The translations under genes were made by a program, and so were the position numbers. The notes beneath the pieces are model-generated. The model did not search any database. It was not told the DNA's origin and was given only the letters and a program-made list of their open reading frames with translations. Positions 47,790 to 60,399 of a DNA stretch of 64,000 nt are shown in pieces (the stretch's first letter is position 1; the number at the start of each line of letters is the position of its first letter). Source of the DNA: Onthophagus taurus (taxonomy: Eukaryota; Arthropoda; Insecta; Coleoptera; Scarabaeidae); contig NC_091968.1 in assembly GCF_036711975.1 (NCBI RefSeq), forward strand, positions 372,001-436,000, in the 5' to 3' direction.

Positions 47790-48600
47790 TTTACCCCCGC
47801 GGTCCCTATGCAAGTGGAAATTGTTAACGGATATTTGATTCTAATGTAGTTTAGAAGATTTGTGTAAAGTTTGGTTCGGATCTTCGCCCGAATAAGGGCG
47901 GTAGGGGTAATTAAAATCTACTGGTGGGTAGTTCACCCCCGCGGTCCCTATGCAAGTGGAAATTGTTAACGGATATTTGATTCTAATGTAGTTTAGAAGA
48001 TTTGTGTAAAGTTTGGTTCGGATCTTCGACCGAATAAGGGCGGTAGGGGTAATGAAAATCTACTGGTGGGTAGTTCACCCCCGCGGTCCCTATGCAAGTG
48101 GAAATTGTTAACGGATATTTGATTCTAATGTAGTTTAGAAGATTTGTGTAAAGTTTGGTTCGGATCTTCGACCGAATAAGGGCGGTAGGGGTAATTAAAA
48201 TCTACTGGTGGGTAGTTCACCCCCGCGGTCCCTATGCAAGTGGAAATTGTTAACGGATATTTGATTCTAATGTAGTTTAGAAGATTTGTGTAAAGTTTGG
48301 TTCGGATCTTCGCCCGAATAAGGGCGGTAGGGGTAATTAAAATCTACTGGTGGGTAGTTCACCCCCGTGGTCCCTATGCAAGTGGAAATTGTTAACGGAT
48401 ATTTGATTCTAATGTAGTCTAGATCACTTGTGTAAAGTTTGGTTCGGATCTTTGACCGAATAAGGGCGGTAGAGCAAATTATAATCTACTGCGGGGTAGT
48501 TCACCCCCGCGGACCCTTTGCAAGTGGAATTTCTTTCGATAAATATATTTCTTATCATGTCTAGAAGGCGTATATAAAGTTTGGTGCGGATCTTCGAACC
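47790..48600. repeat. 142-bp tandem units, right arm (about 6 copies)
   Basis: GGTCCCTATGCAAGTGG occurs at 47801, 47943, 48085, 48227 and 48369, with a diverged GGACCCTTTGCAAGTGG at 48511: an exact 142-bp period. Internal copies are almost identical and the outermost two are more diverged. Confidence 0.95.
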
Positions 48601-49827
48601 AATAAGGGAGCTGGAGCCAGTTATTTTAATTAAAATTGCTGATTGTACCTTGATATTAGTGATAAATATATTAATTACTTTTAATATACTGTAATTAACT
48701 TCTTAAGTTGATAATGTAATGTTTTTTTGTTAGAAAAAATTGAGCCCCCGTGTGTCCGGTATTACGGACGTCTATGGGCGTTCGGGTATCATCGGAAATT
48801 TTTACTGCTATCTTTTACTGCTGTCTTCACACCGGTGGATGCGGGACATAAAATTACATAATTACAGTCTTTAAAATCGGCTAAAGAACGGCGGAGTAAT
48901 TAACAATTAATCAACAATAATTAACGGAAAAATTTATAACACAAATTAAAAGATACCCTTACTTATACGGAAAATCACAAAAATATTTTTAACAAAATCG
49001 GCCACTGTTTACGGCACTTATATTCACAAACGTTTTCCCGACCACGTGTTTCATGTTAAAACCAATTAATCGGTATTAATTTACGCGCACCTTAACACAA
49101 AACAATTCCAGCAGTTGGGTGATGTTCGGGGCAATCCTACATGGGCAATATTTTCAACGGATGACCATCAGGAATGGAGTAATTTAATTAATTACGATGC
49201 GGGATGATTTTCGGTGAATTATTGTATTAATAATAAGCGGATCATCTTTAGAATCGTTCAACGGTTATTTCATGATATTTGTACATGTTTGAAATCGGTT
49301 TGATCAGTCTACGATTTCTAATTCCGCATCATAAAAACTAGTCGCTATACGGTAGCTCGACGGTAGCTCGCTGGCTGCTGAAGCTTCCTCGGGACGGTCG
49401 GCTGGACTGATAGAAACATGTGGCTTGTCGTATCTCGTTTGGAAATCTGTTAATTTCGGAATTATTTACTTATTTGATAATAATTTTTCGGAAAGCACAT
49501 GTTTTCGTGATTCAGCAATTTTATTAATCACTTTCATTTATTGATGATTCGGTCAGGGAACGTTGTTGGAATTTAAGATAACGGTTTCGAAAACGGAGAA
49601 AATCAAAGTCTAATTAAGAAAATTATCAAAATTAATAAAATGTGAATTGGGTTGCATAAACGGGCGGTGATAAGGAGATAAGATATCTTTTTCGGAATTT
49701 CTACAAATCGGGTGGAAACTGTAACGTATCGAGGTAGTGTGGGAAGTATACTCGGATATATTTAATTTTCGGTAATTTTTCGGAATATTTGGTTTTTGAA
49801 AAATAAAAATAATGTAACTTCGTTACA

Positions 49828-50019
49828 CTAGTAACCAATAATGGATATCATTCCTGAAGCTCTTGATGCAAACAGCGTACTGGTGAAATTTATGACACAA
49901 GATAGGATGTGTCTGTCTAGAAATCTTTGTTCGAATAAATTTTGGGCAACATTAATATCTTTGACTGCTCCATAAACAAAAGTCATTTTAGTTTTTTCAG
50001 CAATCGTGTCCCTTTCCAT
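49828..50019 (-). pseudogene. Possible transposase N-terminal scrap
   Basis: A 63-codon frame with KMTFVYGAVKDINVAQNLFE and QRFLDRHI resembles the helix-turn-helix start of insect Tc1/IS630 transposases (MxxxYGxxxxNxxxAxxLFxxRFPDR). No continuation is seen. Confidence 0.4.
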
Positions 50020-50620
50020 GCATAATTAAAATAAGCAATAAAGTTACTATTTTACAACATAAGTAATTTGTAATTTGCAATTATAAGTAGTTAGCAGGAT
50101 TTGTCATGTTTTTTGTTATTATGTATTCATGATTTTCATTATGTTCAGTCAACACAATAACGTCACCTTAAAAAAGTTCATTAATATACTGACTGTTTCT
50201 ACATTAATCCGACTGATTTCAAGGAGTGATTTTTCAAAACCTCTTCCCCACCTAGTTACAGTACTTTAAAGTTAGGGGAAAAAATTGTTTTTATTTAATA
50301 AATCCACTATGGAGGAATTTAGAAGATTGAAATTTGGCAGGTAACTGTTGTTAATAAAATGACACTTTTTGACGATTTTTATAACCCGAAAATGTTATTA
50401 TAAGAGGCTGAAAAAATCAACCCCATAATACTTTGCATTACAACTTTTTAATACGTCTACATTTTTCTATTTAAAAACTTGATTTAAATAATAGGATTCA
50501 ATACGCACCTTTTTTGTATCTTGACATTTTCTCCTAAAATTGTTAGTTTGATCACAAAAAAATAAAATAATATACAGGCTCAAGTGAATTAATTCAGAGA
50601 TTGGCATATATTAAGATTAG
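50020..50620. other. Non-coding AT-rich stretch
   Basis: No gene or clear repeat is recognised between the transposase scrap and the palindromic element that starts near 50621. Confidence 0.35.
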
Positions 50621-53600
50621 CTGTCCCTCTTAAAAATCGATGAATTTTTTTTTAATCGGTAGGAAATGACTCAAAAGATGTGTTAATGATAAAAAAAAAG
50701 TGCGGAAAAGTGTAGTACTTACCGAAAAATCACTTTAAAGTTGCGATTTGACGTTTCTTTTTGGAAGTTCAAAGCAATGTTAAAATTGCATTTTCGTATT
50801 AAATTCTAAACTGAAATTGTTTAATTTATACCCACGCACAAAATAAAAAGTTATTTTCACTAAACTTGTTGAGATTACAACATATTTTCGGATGAAAACC
50901 TTGTTTCTTAGGCTATCGATGCAGAACGACAATTAAATGGCGTTAGATAGAATTGTTTCTACCAAATGTGTATTAATAGACTTTGTGTTAATGGATTGTG
51001 TATCAATTGATCTGTCAAATGACTGAAAGCTCTTTGAAATCTTTATGTTGTAAATATAAATGATAAATAAGTATAGTAGCTTATTTAATAGTAGTTTAGT
51101 TAAATTAAAATAGTTATTAAAAAAGACATGGTTACAAAATAAAAATAAATAAATAGCCCGTGTGACGATAGCAACAAACTGTGTATTTAACCAAATGACA
51201 ATTACAACTGACAACACAAGCAATGTTAACCATGTATTTTCTCGTATTAAATCCTAACCTCAAATTGTTTAATTTATACCCACGCACTAAATAAAAAGTT
51301 ATTTTCACTAAACTTGTTGAGATTACAACATAATTATTCATAATGACACCTATGTGAAGTTAGTCCCCAATTAAACAGAATTTTACATGTATAGTATTTT
51401 AATTATAACATGAGAACCGGTGAACCGATTTCGATAAACAATGTCTCATTCGAAAGCTTAATCCTTGGCCAATACGAAAGTGGAAATGCCCGATTGACGA
51501 TGTGACGATAGCAACGATAGCAACAAACCTTCCAACAACAAATTTTTATCCGCAATTTCCTATCTATTTTATTAGCTGATATCTTTCTTATTATTAGATA
51601 TAGCAGAACACTAAATGCACCATATGAAAGCTTGATTCTTTCTTTATGAAATCGTCGGTCCTCGTTTGCCGATATGTTAATATTAAAATCAATAAAAGAT
51701 GAAGAACACCGCTCTGTACGTAAAATAGCTTAATATTACCAAACTTCAAGCCCTTGTGCAATTGTTATCAAACCGAATTTTAAAAAACTGTGTTTACAAT
51801 CAGAAAGAACGCTCCTTCAAATATCTTAATCCGGGTTTTTGTTGGTCAATATCAATTAGCATCATGGTTAAATCACCTTTAATATACATCTCTATATACA
51901 GAAACGTTTAATTGCTCTACCTCTAAACAACTTTCTTACATATTTGATATGAGGAAAACTATAGAAGTATATCATGAAGTTATAGACTTACACAAGGACG
52001 TTTTTGGTCAAAAAATTACCAAATTCACACGTTTTAGTTACTTTTAAACATTGTTGGGATCAATAACTTTCTTATATCACCAGGAAAAAACTCTATAACC
52101 AAGCAGCGATAGCCGCGTGTTATACACCATTAGAAAGAGCAGCAAATTGTAGATAAGATAGATCTATACTTCTATAGTTTTCCCAATATCAAATAAGAAA
52201 CTTGTTTAAAGGAATAGTAATTAAACGTTTTTGCGTGTAGGGATGTATATTAAGGGCGATTTAAGCATGACGCCGATAGACCCATTTACCAACGAAAACC
52301 CGGGTTAAGATATAATAAATTTAAAGAGCGCTCTTTCCGAGTGTGATAATAGTTTTTTAAACATCGGTTTGATAACAATTGCACAAAGGCTTGAAGTTTG
52401 GTAATTTTAAGCTATTTAATCTAAGTACAGAGCCACCGCTTTGTAGTTTAAGTACAGATTGATCTTAGTATTAACTTATCGACAGACAAAGACCGGTTTT
52501 AGATAGAGAAAGAATCTCTAATTATTATCTCGAATTATCTCTAATAATAAGAAAGATATCAGCTAAGAAAGTAGATAAAAAATTACGGATACAAGTTTGT
52601 TGCTATCGGACAAATGTGGAGGAGGCTGAAAACTAGAAACATAAAACTAAAGAAAATTCCAATATTTTTTAGCACCACATAAAGACTGAACATAATATAA
52701 ATTATGGAGGAGTTGAGCTTTTTCATTCGTGTAACAAATTATAAAGATAATAATAACTATCTACTTATGAATGAACAAGTTCAACTTTCTCATAAACCCA
52801 TCTTACGTCATACACCCTACGTTATGAACTTTTGATGTTAAAACTTTGTAACTACGAAAGGGATTTTCATCAATAATATGTGTTATTAAGTTCCAAAATA
52901 ACGTTAAACTAACTAATAATTATCCTAATTATCATATTTAAGTGGTTTGAAGTCTTTTAATAACAAATTTTTATTTAACTCTCATGCTCTCTATTTAAAT
53001 GCGATAACAGATTATAAACATTTCAAATAGATTTTTAGAATCTATTTGTATCTTATATTCAATTCAATTTCTTTTTTCGAATCTATCTTTGCTCCTATCT
53101 GGCGACGCTCTTGTACACAGTTAATAGACACACAGTCTATGTAACGATTGTAACTGAATTTTGAAATCGGGCATTTCCACCTTCGCATTCATTGCAGATC
53201 ATACTTTCGACCGAGATTTTGATGACTAAAATTGGTCAATTAGTTACGGAGATAATTGATGTGTTTAATTAATTCGTTTGTTGTGTTTTAATCAAAATCC
53301 TTAAATATTTCGAATCGGGCATTTCGACAACAGCATTCAGCCAGACACAAACTTTCGATTGAGATATAAAACATTAAAATCCGTCAAACTGTTCTCTAAT
53401 TATAGTCGATTTAGTTTAAATTAAAAATTAATTAATAGCACGAGCGTTCACACGTGCATAAACAACGAGCCGAAGATGGTGTCATTCCGAGGGCTGTATA
53501 AACTTAGCGGGAGAGAATTGAAATCAAGCATTTTGTGATTTCGATAGAAGACACTATGACGAATCGAGTGACGTATAGATTTTGATCATCGGGTACATCG

Positions 53601-54562
53601 TTTACGAGTTATCACCACTTAAACAAGGTCAATTTTGTGTTATTTTCGTGTATCTTCGCATTATTTTGACGTTTTAGCGAAATTCGAAAGAGTTTTCAAA
53701 TTTTCACGGGCATTTCCACTTTCGTATTGTCCAAGGATTAAGCTTTCGAATGAGACATTATTTATCGAAATCGGTTCACTGGTTTTCATGTTATAATCAA
53801 AATACTATACATGTAAAATGCTATTTAGTTGGGGGCTAACTTCACATAGGTGTTATTATGAATAATTATGTTGTAATCTCAACAAGTTTAGTGAAAATAA
53901 CTTTTTATTTTGTGCGTGGGTATAAATTAAACAATTTGAGGTTAGGATTTAATACGAAAATACATGGTTAACATTGCTTGTGTTGTCAGTTGTAATTGTC
54001 ATTTGGTTAAATGCACAGTTTGTTGCTATCGTCACACGGGTTATTTATTTATTTTTATTTTGTAACCATGTATACACATGTCTTTTTTAATAACTATTTT
54101 AATTTAAGCAAACTATTATTAAATAAGCTACTATACTTATTTATCATTGATATTTACAATTTAAAGATATTTTAGTCGTTTGACAGATCAATTGATACAC
54201 AATCTATTAACACACATTTGGTAGAAACAATTCTATCTAACGACAGGTAATTGTCGTTATGCATTGATAGCCTAAGAAATAAGGTTTTCATCCGTAAATA
54301 TGTTGTAATCTCAATAAGTTTAGTGAAAATAACTTTTTATTTTGTGCGCGGGTATAAATTAAACAATTTCAGGTTAGGATTTAATACGAAAATGCATATT
54401 TAACATTGCTTTGAACTTCCAAAAAGAAACGTCAAATCGCAACTTTAAAGTGATTTTTCGGTAAGTACTACACTTTTCCGCACTTTTTTTTTATCATTAA
54501 CACATCTTTTGAGTCATTTCCTACCGATTAAAAAAAAAATCATCGATTTTTAAGTGGGACAG
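50621..54562. repeat. Nested large palindromes, probable foldback element
   Basis: The outer inverted arms run from 50621 to about 51495 and from about 53705 to 54562. They start CTGTCCCTCTTAAAAATCGA and, inverted, CTGTCCCACTTAAAAATCGA, and continue with many shared blocks. Inside the left arm the AATAAAAAGTTATTTTCACT unit occurs twice (50846, 51292), with both copies mirrored on the right (53910, 54330). A second palindrome occupies about 51497-52615. No target duplication is found and no protein is recognised. Three diverged CGGGCATTTC-containing units lie at 53168, 53313 and 53706. Confidence 0.75.
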
Positions 54563-54737
54563 GTATTCTTTAATTATTCCTTCTTTATAAATAAAACATG
54601 CATTTTCTACAACGAAGTTTATTCGATAATTAACAAGGTATCAACACAGCCGCACATTTTATGTGTATATTAAGTTGCCTAACTACACTGCAATGTTATA
54701 TTAATCTGCAAAAATAAATAAATATTATTTTAAAAAT

Positions 54738-56794
54738 CTAATTATCATCTTCAGATTTAGTAACAGAAGACATTAAAATAGCAGTGGAAGTTGTGTTCTT
54801 AGTATTTTCGACATCCAAAGGACTATATTTCAATTTATTCCAACAATCCAACCAGAACGTTTTCGCATCCGAGTCAAAAACGATCGCAAACACAAAAATA
54901 ACAAAACCTTGTAAAGGTGACAAAATTGCAAACGTATAAATCAGCGCTAATTGAACCCAGAGTGTTTGAACCACGTGAGAAAGAACGCTAAAAATCCAAG
55001 TTAATCCTAACATAAAGAACAACATCACAGCTAACTTAGTTTGCAAAATTTTTTGTTTTTTATCTCTCGAAATGCTACCAGAAATTTTGAACATAACCAA
55101 ACTAAAAATAATGATATTTGCAACAAGAATTGACGCAATGGGAATTATTAAGAAGTAAATAAACGCTTCGGATTTTGGATAACAAAAGTTAACATCTCCG
55201 GAATTGTAATGATCGGGGAATATTCCCGCTGAAATTCCGACTATTATAATCGGGATTGAGAAAGCGATGAAAGTGGTGATTAAGAAGTTTCGGGATCTAT
55301 TTCTGCTGGTTAAAACGGTGACGAAATTTTCGAATTGCCTTCTGGCGATGAAAAACATCACAACGAATTTTACAAGAACTAAATAATGCATTGTAATCCC
55401 AAAAAATTTGCAAAATAAACCATCGATAATCGTAATTACATCGTTTAAAAAAATTAAAATGATTTCCAAAGTTATTACAGCCGAAATTTGCATTGTATTA
55501 ATTCGTTTTCTGTACCATTTTTTTATAAAGAAACAAGTTATAAATATTATAATTAATCCTATTAATGAAAACGAACATAAAATCGTACTAATTATTTGCA
55601 AAATTATTTGATTCGTTTCCGATAAATTTTCGAAAATTCTATCAGAAATTCCTAATAAAACAAACGCGGTTAAATGATTCGTTCTACACTCAACAAGATC
55701 ATCACTTAATCTTATCGTTTCAACACCATCAATTGACCAATTTCCAACTTCACCTTCAAACCTCCAAAACGAACAATTAACTTCAATTAAAGGATCAACG
55801 GGTAAATAGATGCTAATTGTATTATTCAAGATTTGTGTTACACCCAAAACTTTTAAATCGACGATATCACTAACGACGTTTCCTTCAAGAAATAAATTAT
55901 TCGATTTAAAGGTGGTTAACATGGAAGTATTTAAAATATCAACCGGAATTTTCACAACTACGTTATTAAAATTAATATTGAAGTAATCTTCTTTTGAGTT
56001 AGTTTGAGGTTCGATTAATTCAAACGCAACGTTTGTTAAATTTATCGAATAAGATTCCGTTTCTTCCGATAAACCGATTACGAAATTATCTGTGGATTTA
56101 ATGATCTTATCGGTTGAGCCAAAATTTCGCGAAGACTTAAATACGGATTGATTCGCGTAGAGTAAACTATTTATGACACTAAAAAACGACTCTTTATGCT
56201 CTATTTTTGTAGGCTGATGTGATGCGTTCTCTAAGATATTCGCTGTTAATTCAACGTCTAATTCAGTTAATATTGCGTTTTGATTCTTAATGTATGCCGA
56301 TACATAATTTAATGTATTTGTAGAAAATTGGTTATTTGCCGAACTCAAAAACGTTGTTAAATTTGATAAGTTGGGGTAATTACAAGGGTTGTAAATTTTT
56401 GACCAAGTTGGAATTCCATTAATTATTTCGCATCTTCTCATAGTAAAGGTTCCATCGTTATTTCTGCATGGGTTTACGCAAGGAAAAACGAATCTTTTGC
56501 TTACGGTCGTTTCGCACCAAGTTTGATTTAATAATCCGTGAGTAATGTTCTCAAAACAAAATCTTGACGGATTTTCTTCGATCGAATTAACATTTTCGTC
56601 AATTAAACTCATGGATTCATTTTGGTAATATTCCTCGGAAGAATCCTAAAAATTGTTTAAACTGGTTTATGTAATCAATATGTTAAAGAAGAGCAAGATT
56701 TACTTACATCGCCACCACAAAACTTAAACATAACACTTGTATATACAAAAACAACAAGAAACTTATTCGGTAACTTTGAAGTTTGACACCGCAT
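54738..56794 (-). CDS. Adhesion-type GPCR with HormR-like and GAIN/GPS regions
   Basis: Two exons, 56794-56708 and 56645-54738, with a 62-bp phase-0 intron (GTAAGT..TTTTAG), give 664 aa. Exon 1 encodes a signal peptide-like start (KFLVVFVYTSVMFKFCGG). A Cys-rich block follows (Cys 59, 73, 85, 89, 101, 117; Trp 110), like a hormone-receptor domain. The GAIN/GPS region is VNCSFWRF..NWS..VECRTNHLT (318-355) with the His-Leu-Thr cleavage triplet kept. The canonical second and fourth GPS cysteines are absent (Val, Thr). Seven hydrophobic segments follow from about residue 376 (RRQFENFV and CYPKSEAF loops), then a short Ser/Asn-rich tail. It is a family B2-type receptor at the cell surface, ligand unknown. 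Methuselah-like or insect-specific adhesion GPCR are alternatives. Confidence 0.87.
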
Positions 56795-57128
56795 GTTGAA
56801 TCATCGACTACGGGTTTTAAAATGCTGATACACAGATAATAAAACGTTATCGCAATCAAGCATTCATGTTATTTGTAATCGTAAATAAAGGTACGATAAA
56901 ATCAAATATTAGTCCATTCGTGATCCGTTTATCTTTATGTTTTTATAATCTTCATGTTCAACTACTTCCTCATTATTTTATGATTTACAACAATATTCGT
57001 TTTTAAATCTGAAGTGGTACACCAAATTGCCGAGATTTTACGCTTCCATACAGCCCCAGGCTATAATAAATCACAAAGGTTGTAAAGTTTACAAGAGAAA
57101 GTTAATAGAGCCAAAAATTACAACAGTA
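56795..57128. other. Upstream region of the adhesion GPCR
   Basis: This is the presumed promoter/5' UTR of the minus-strand receptor gene. No repeat or other gene is recognised up to the TA at 57127-57128. Confidence 0.35.
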
Positions 57129-57668
57129 CAGGGTGGTTCAAATTCGATGTCCGAATAGGCTAACTCGGAAACTATAAGAGTTAGAAAAAAAGTAGCTTAC
57201 ATGTCATGATCTCGTTTTTCGAGAAACTCCTAATGCCGAAAACCTCATATCGCTATCGTCTTTTGTTTTTCCGCTAGAGGCCAAAATTGAAAATATTATA
57301 TAATTATCTTGGTTATTATTATAGGTGGAGTATTATAACTATGACATTATATGGACACTTTTTTACAGAGAATTTGATGACGTAGTCAAAAAAATTGATT
57401 GGGTTTTAGATTTTGAGATATTATCACAATTTTCGTTTTCTTAAATGGAGACAACCACTCTTATCTAATTATTCGCTTATTAAATTCGTTATTTTTTTCT
57501 GATTACAAAAATATAGGGTTTGACAGGTCTATTTCTTATTGTTTTAGAATAAAGCTAAAAATAAACTTTTCTTTTAGTGTTGTCCAAGAAATTAAATTTA
57601 CAGATTCCTGTAAATTACGGTACTATAACTAAAAATTAAAAAAACATATCGTCTGTGAAATTCTAATG

Positions 57669-57840
57669 CCTTGTAACCCACAAAAATCCAAAATTGTGTT
57701 ATTATATTTTTATGAAATCTACAGAATTATACATAGTACTAGTAACACCTAGTAATCCACAAATACGCATTTACTTAGATAAAAGGGATTTAGATAAAAT
57801 GCACCTCAACAAGAAAACAATAATACCTCGTACACCACAA
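57669..57840 (+). promoter_or_regulatory. Subterminal 15-mer repeats, candidate transposase-binding sites
   Basis: CCTTGTAACCCACAA (57669-57683, overlapping the TIR), CCTAGTAATCCACAA (57748-57762) and CCTCGTACACCACAA (57826-57840) are spaced about 78 bp apart. Confidence 0.55.
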
Positions 57841-58431
57841 TGAAAATTTGAATACCTCTTAAGCAACATTTGGTATAAGTCAAACTGTGGTATACAAGGT
57901 ATTTATTTAAAAAATAATCGATTTGTAATACTGTAAATAGTATTTTTTTAAAAATACATTTTTTTTAATGTTTTTTTTAATTGAATCAATAAAAAATGAA
58001 TAAATATTGTGTACAGAAACAATTTTGGTAATTTGATTTAAAAATAATTAAAAAGTAGGCATTGTTAAAATAAAGTAATGTTGTAGTAGGCTGTGTCCGC
58101 TATAACTAATGTTATTGTTTTATTAAAATAATTGATATTGGTGTGGCTTTCTGTGTCAAAAGTGTGTTTAAACTAGTACTTGATATCTATAAATTTACTG
58201 AGTGATAGAAATAGTTACGGTAAGTATATTAAATTATTATGTATAAAAACGAAGTCTATTATATTTAACAAAAAATATTTGCACTTATTTATTTTGCATA
58301 ACTATGCTAACATTGTTTGCGTTTTAATTAATTTGAATGTAATTACGAATTTGAAGCTAGAGGAGCTGTAGGATATAAGCCATCTGCAACCTGTTGAAAA
58401 TATTATAATTGAGGATTTAAGAGATGTTCAA

Positions 58432-60399
58432 ATGTTGGAGCTAGATGCACAAAAAGACGAAGAATGTGTTAACAATGATTTTAATGACGATGACTACGAA
58501 CCTAAAAAGGAAAATGGTACATCAGATAGCGACGAAGAGCAAGGAAATAATGCTCAAAAAGATGAAAAAACAAAACAGGATGAGACATTAACAGAAAATG
58601 ATATCAATCATGGCAATATAACGGAAGGAAGGAAAAGAAGTATTACTGCTCAACCTGATAAATGGGCAACAAATTCTGCAAAAAGGAGCCGAATGGAAGG
58701 AAAAGCGTACATGGGGTACAGCAGAACTAAAGAAGGTAAAGTAAAACAGAATGTCCCAAAAGAAGCAAGAAAAATGGGTTCTTCTTGCAAATCAAAAGAG
58801 TGCCTTAGAGTAAAATCCAGGAATTGTTCAGAAATTAATGACGTTCAGCGCAATGCCATATTTACTAAATTCTGGAGTAAAATGAATTGGGATCAACGAA
58901 AAGTGTTTGTAATCAATTACATAGAAAAAACTGTCACAAAAAGAACGTATACTAAAAACTTTGAGAGTAGGCGAAAATATTCCTTAAAATATTTTCTCAC
59001 AATAAATATGAACAAAGTGCAAGTTTGTAAACAAATGTTTCTTCAAACACTTGCTATAGGTGAATATTCCGTTCATGATTGGGTCCAAAAGGGATGTTAC
59101 AGTATGACTTCTAGCTTCGATTTGACCTACAAATCAAACAAACGAACCACTCGACAGGACAAGGTGGAAGATAAGAGGTTACTAAAAGAATTTTTTGATT
59201 GTTTACCAAAGTTGCCTTCACATTATGGACGTTCAAATTCAAGTAAATTGTATTTAGAAACGGTAATCCGAAGCCTAAATCAAGTGCAAAGAAGAAAACA
59301 AAGTAACCCTGTCGAGAACAATTTTTAGCAAAATGTTTTATTCTATGAACTTGTCAATTCACCCCATTAAAAAGGATAAATGTGATTTGTGCACAAAACA
59401 TGAAGTTGGTCAATTATCAGACAAAGAATGGAATACGCACAGACGTAAAAAAGAAAGGGCTCGTGAAGAAAAAAAGAGAGATAAGGAAGAAGCAAAAATG
59501 AACAAAAAAGGTCGGGTTTTAACAATGGATTTACAAGCTGTAAAAGTGTGTCCGTATGTCCAAGGCAGCACAATATTTTTTAAGTTAAAACTGTGTTGCC
59601 ACAATTTTACAGTTTATAATGTAGTAACGCATGAGGCAAAGTGTTTTTGGTTTAGTGAAACTGAAGCAGATATGACTGCATCGACTTTTGCTTCTTGCAT
59701 TATGGAATACCTAACAACAGACTGTCAGAATGAATCTGGACCAATTATAATTTACAGTGATGGATGTACTTACCAAAATAGAAATAATATTATAGCAAAT
59801 GCATTATTAAACTATTCTGTAAATAATAACATAGAAATTATTCAAAAATTTCTCGAAGTTGGACACACACAAATGGAATGCGACTCAGTTCACAGCTGCA
59901 TCGAAAGGAAATTAAAAGGACGAGACATTCATTTACCTAGTGATTATCTACGAATAACAAAGGAAGCAAGAATGAAGCCCTTTCCATATGAAGTTAAATG
60001 TATGCAATATTTTAATTTTAAAGATTACTCAATCAAGAAATATCAAAGATATGCATCTATTAGACCTGGAAAGGTAAAAATTAGTAATACTATGAAACAT
60101 TCTTTATAACTGCCTGTCATTTTCCCTTTAAGGTCACGAATGATCCTGTGGTCACCGATATTAGAGCTCTCCAATATTTGCCGAATGGAAACATTTATTA
60201 CAAATTGGATTTTGATGATGAATGGCGAGAACTTCCATAACGACAAAAACCTGTTTCTCAAATGGTAGAATGGCCATAAATGTATAAAGAGAAACGAAAA
60301 ATAAAATTTCAAAAATGGCAACATTTGCAGCTGTTAAAGTCAGTAATACCTACTGACTGTCATAGTTTTTATGACAGCTTAAAACATGATTCAGAGTAA
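58432..60399 (+). pseudogene. Transposase-like protein of the 57649-60718 element
   Basis: The acidic/basic N-terminus includes DKWATNSAKRSRMEGKAYMG. A Cys-containing region follows (GSSCKSKECLR, LTKH-type), then VHDWVQKGCYSMTSSF. After a frameshift at about 59320-59333 come DKCDLCTKHE, VLTMDLQAVKVCP (candidate first Asp), IIYSDGCTYQNRNN (candidate second Asp) and GHTQMECDSVHSCIERKLKG (candidate acidic third residue). A 59-bp intron (60074-60132) leads to DPVVTDIRALQYLPNG and DFDDEWRELP. Stops at 60238-60240 and 60277-60279 precede a still protein-like tail ending at 60399. The order resembles the DUF7869-type RNase H-fold proteins common in insects. This is from memory and needs a profile search. 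Confidence 0.65.

Larger units (their letters stand above)
45926..48836. mobile_element. Foldback (FB)-like element with 142-bp repeats in its arms
   Basis: Perfect ends ACCGGTGTGAAGACAGCAG are inverted and flanked by an exact 9-bp duplication GGATGCGGG (45917-45925, 48837-48845). The arms are unequal: left about 635 bp (45926-46560), right about 1055 bp (47780-48836). The difference is due to the number of 142-bp units (about 2.5 versus 6). The core (46560-47780) holds a piggyBac C-terminal piece and a LINE piece. Drosophila FB elements likewise have long arms of tandem repeats and 9-bp duplications. Confidence 0.9.
45143..49825. mobile_element. Candidate solo LTR or unclassified element hosting the FB-like insertion
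   Basis: The flanks carry a short direct repeat (CACTA at 45138-45142 and 49826-49830; on the minus strand also readable as AGTGT). Removing the FB-like insertion leaves about 1.76 kb without a recognised gene, with a TATTTATACC box near 45790 and a palindromic TGTAACGAAGTTACA at the right end. It could be a long solo LTR read on the minus strand. Termini and class are uncertain. Confidence 0.35.

Noticed and set aside
51132-51341. Short frames in the arms of the 50621-54562 palindrome
   Set aside because: They mirror each other through the palindrome and have no family motif.
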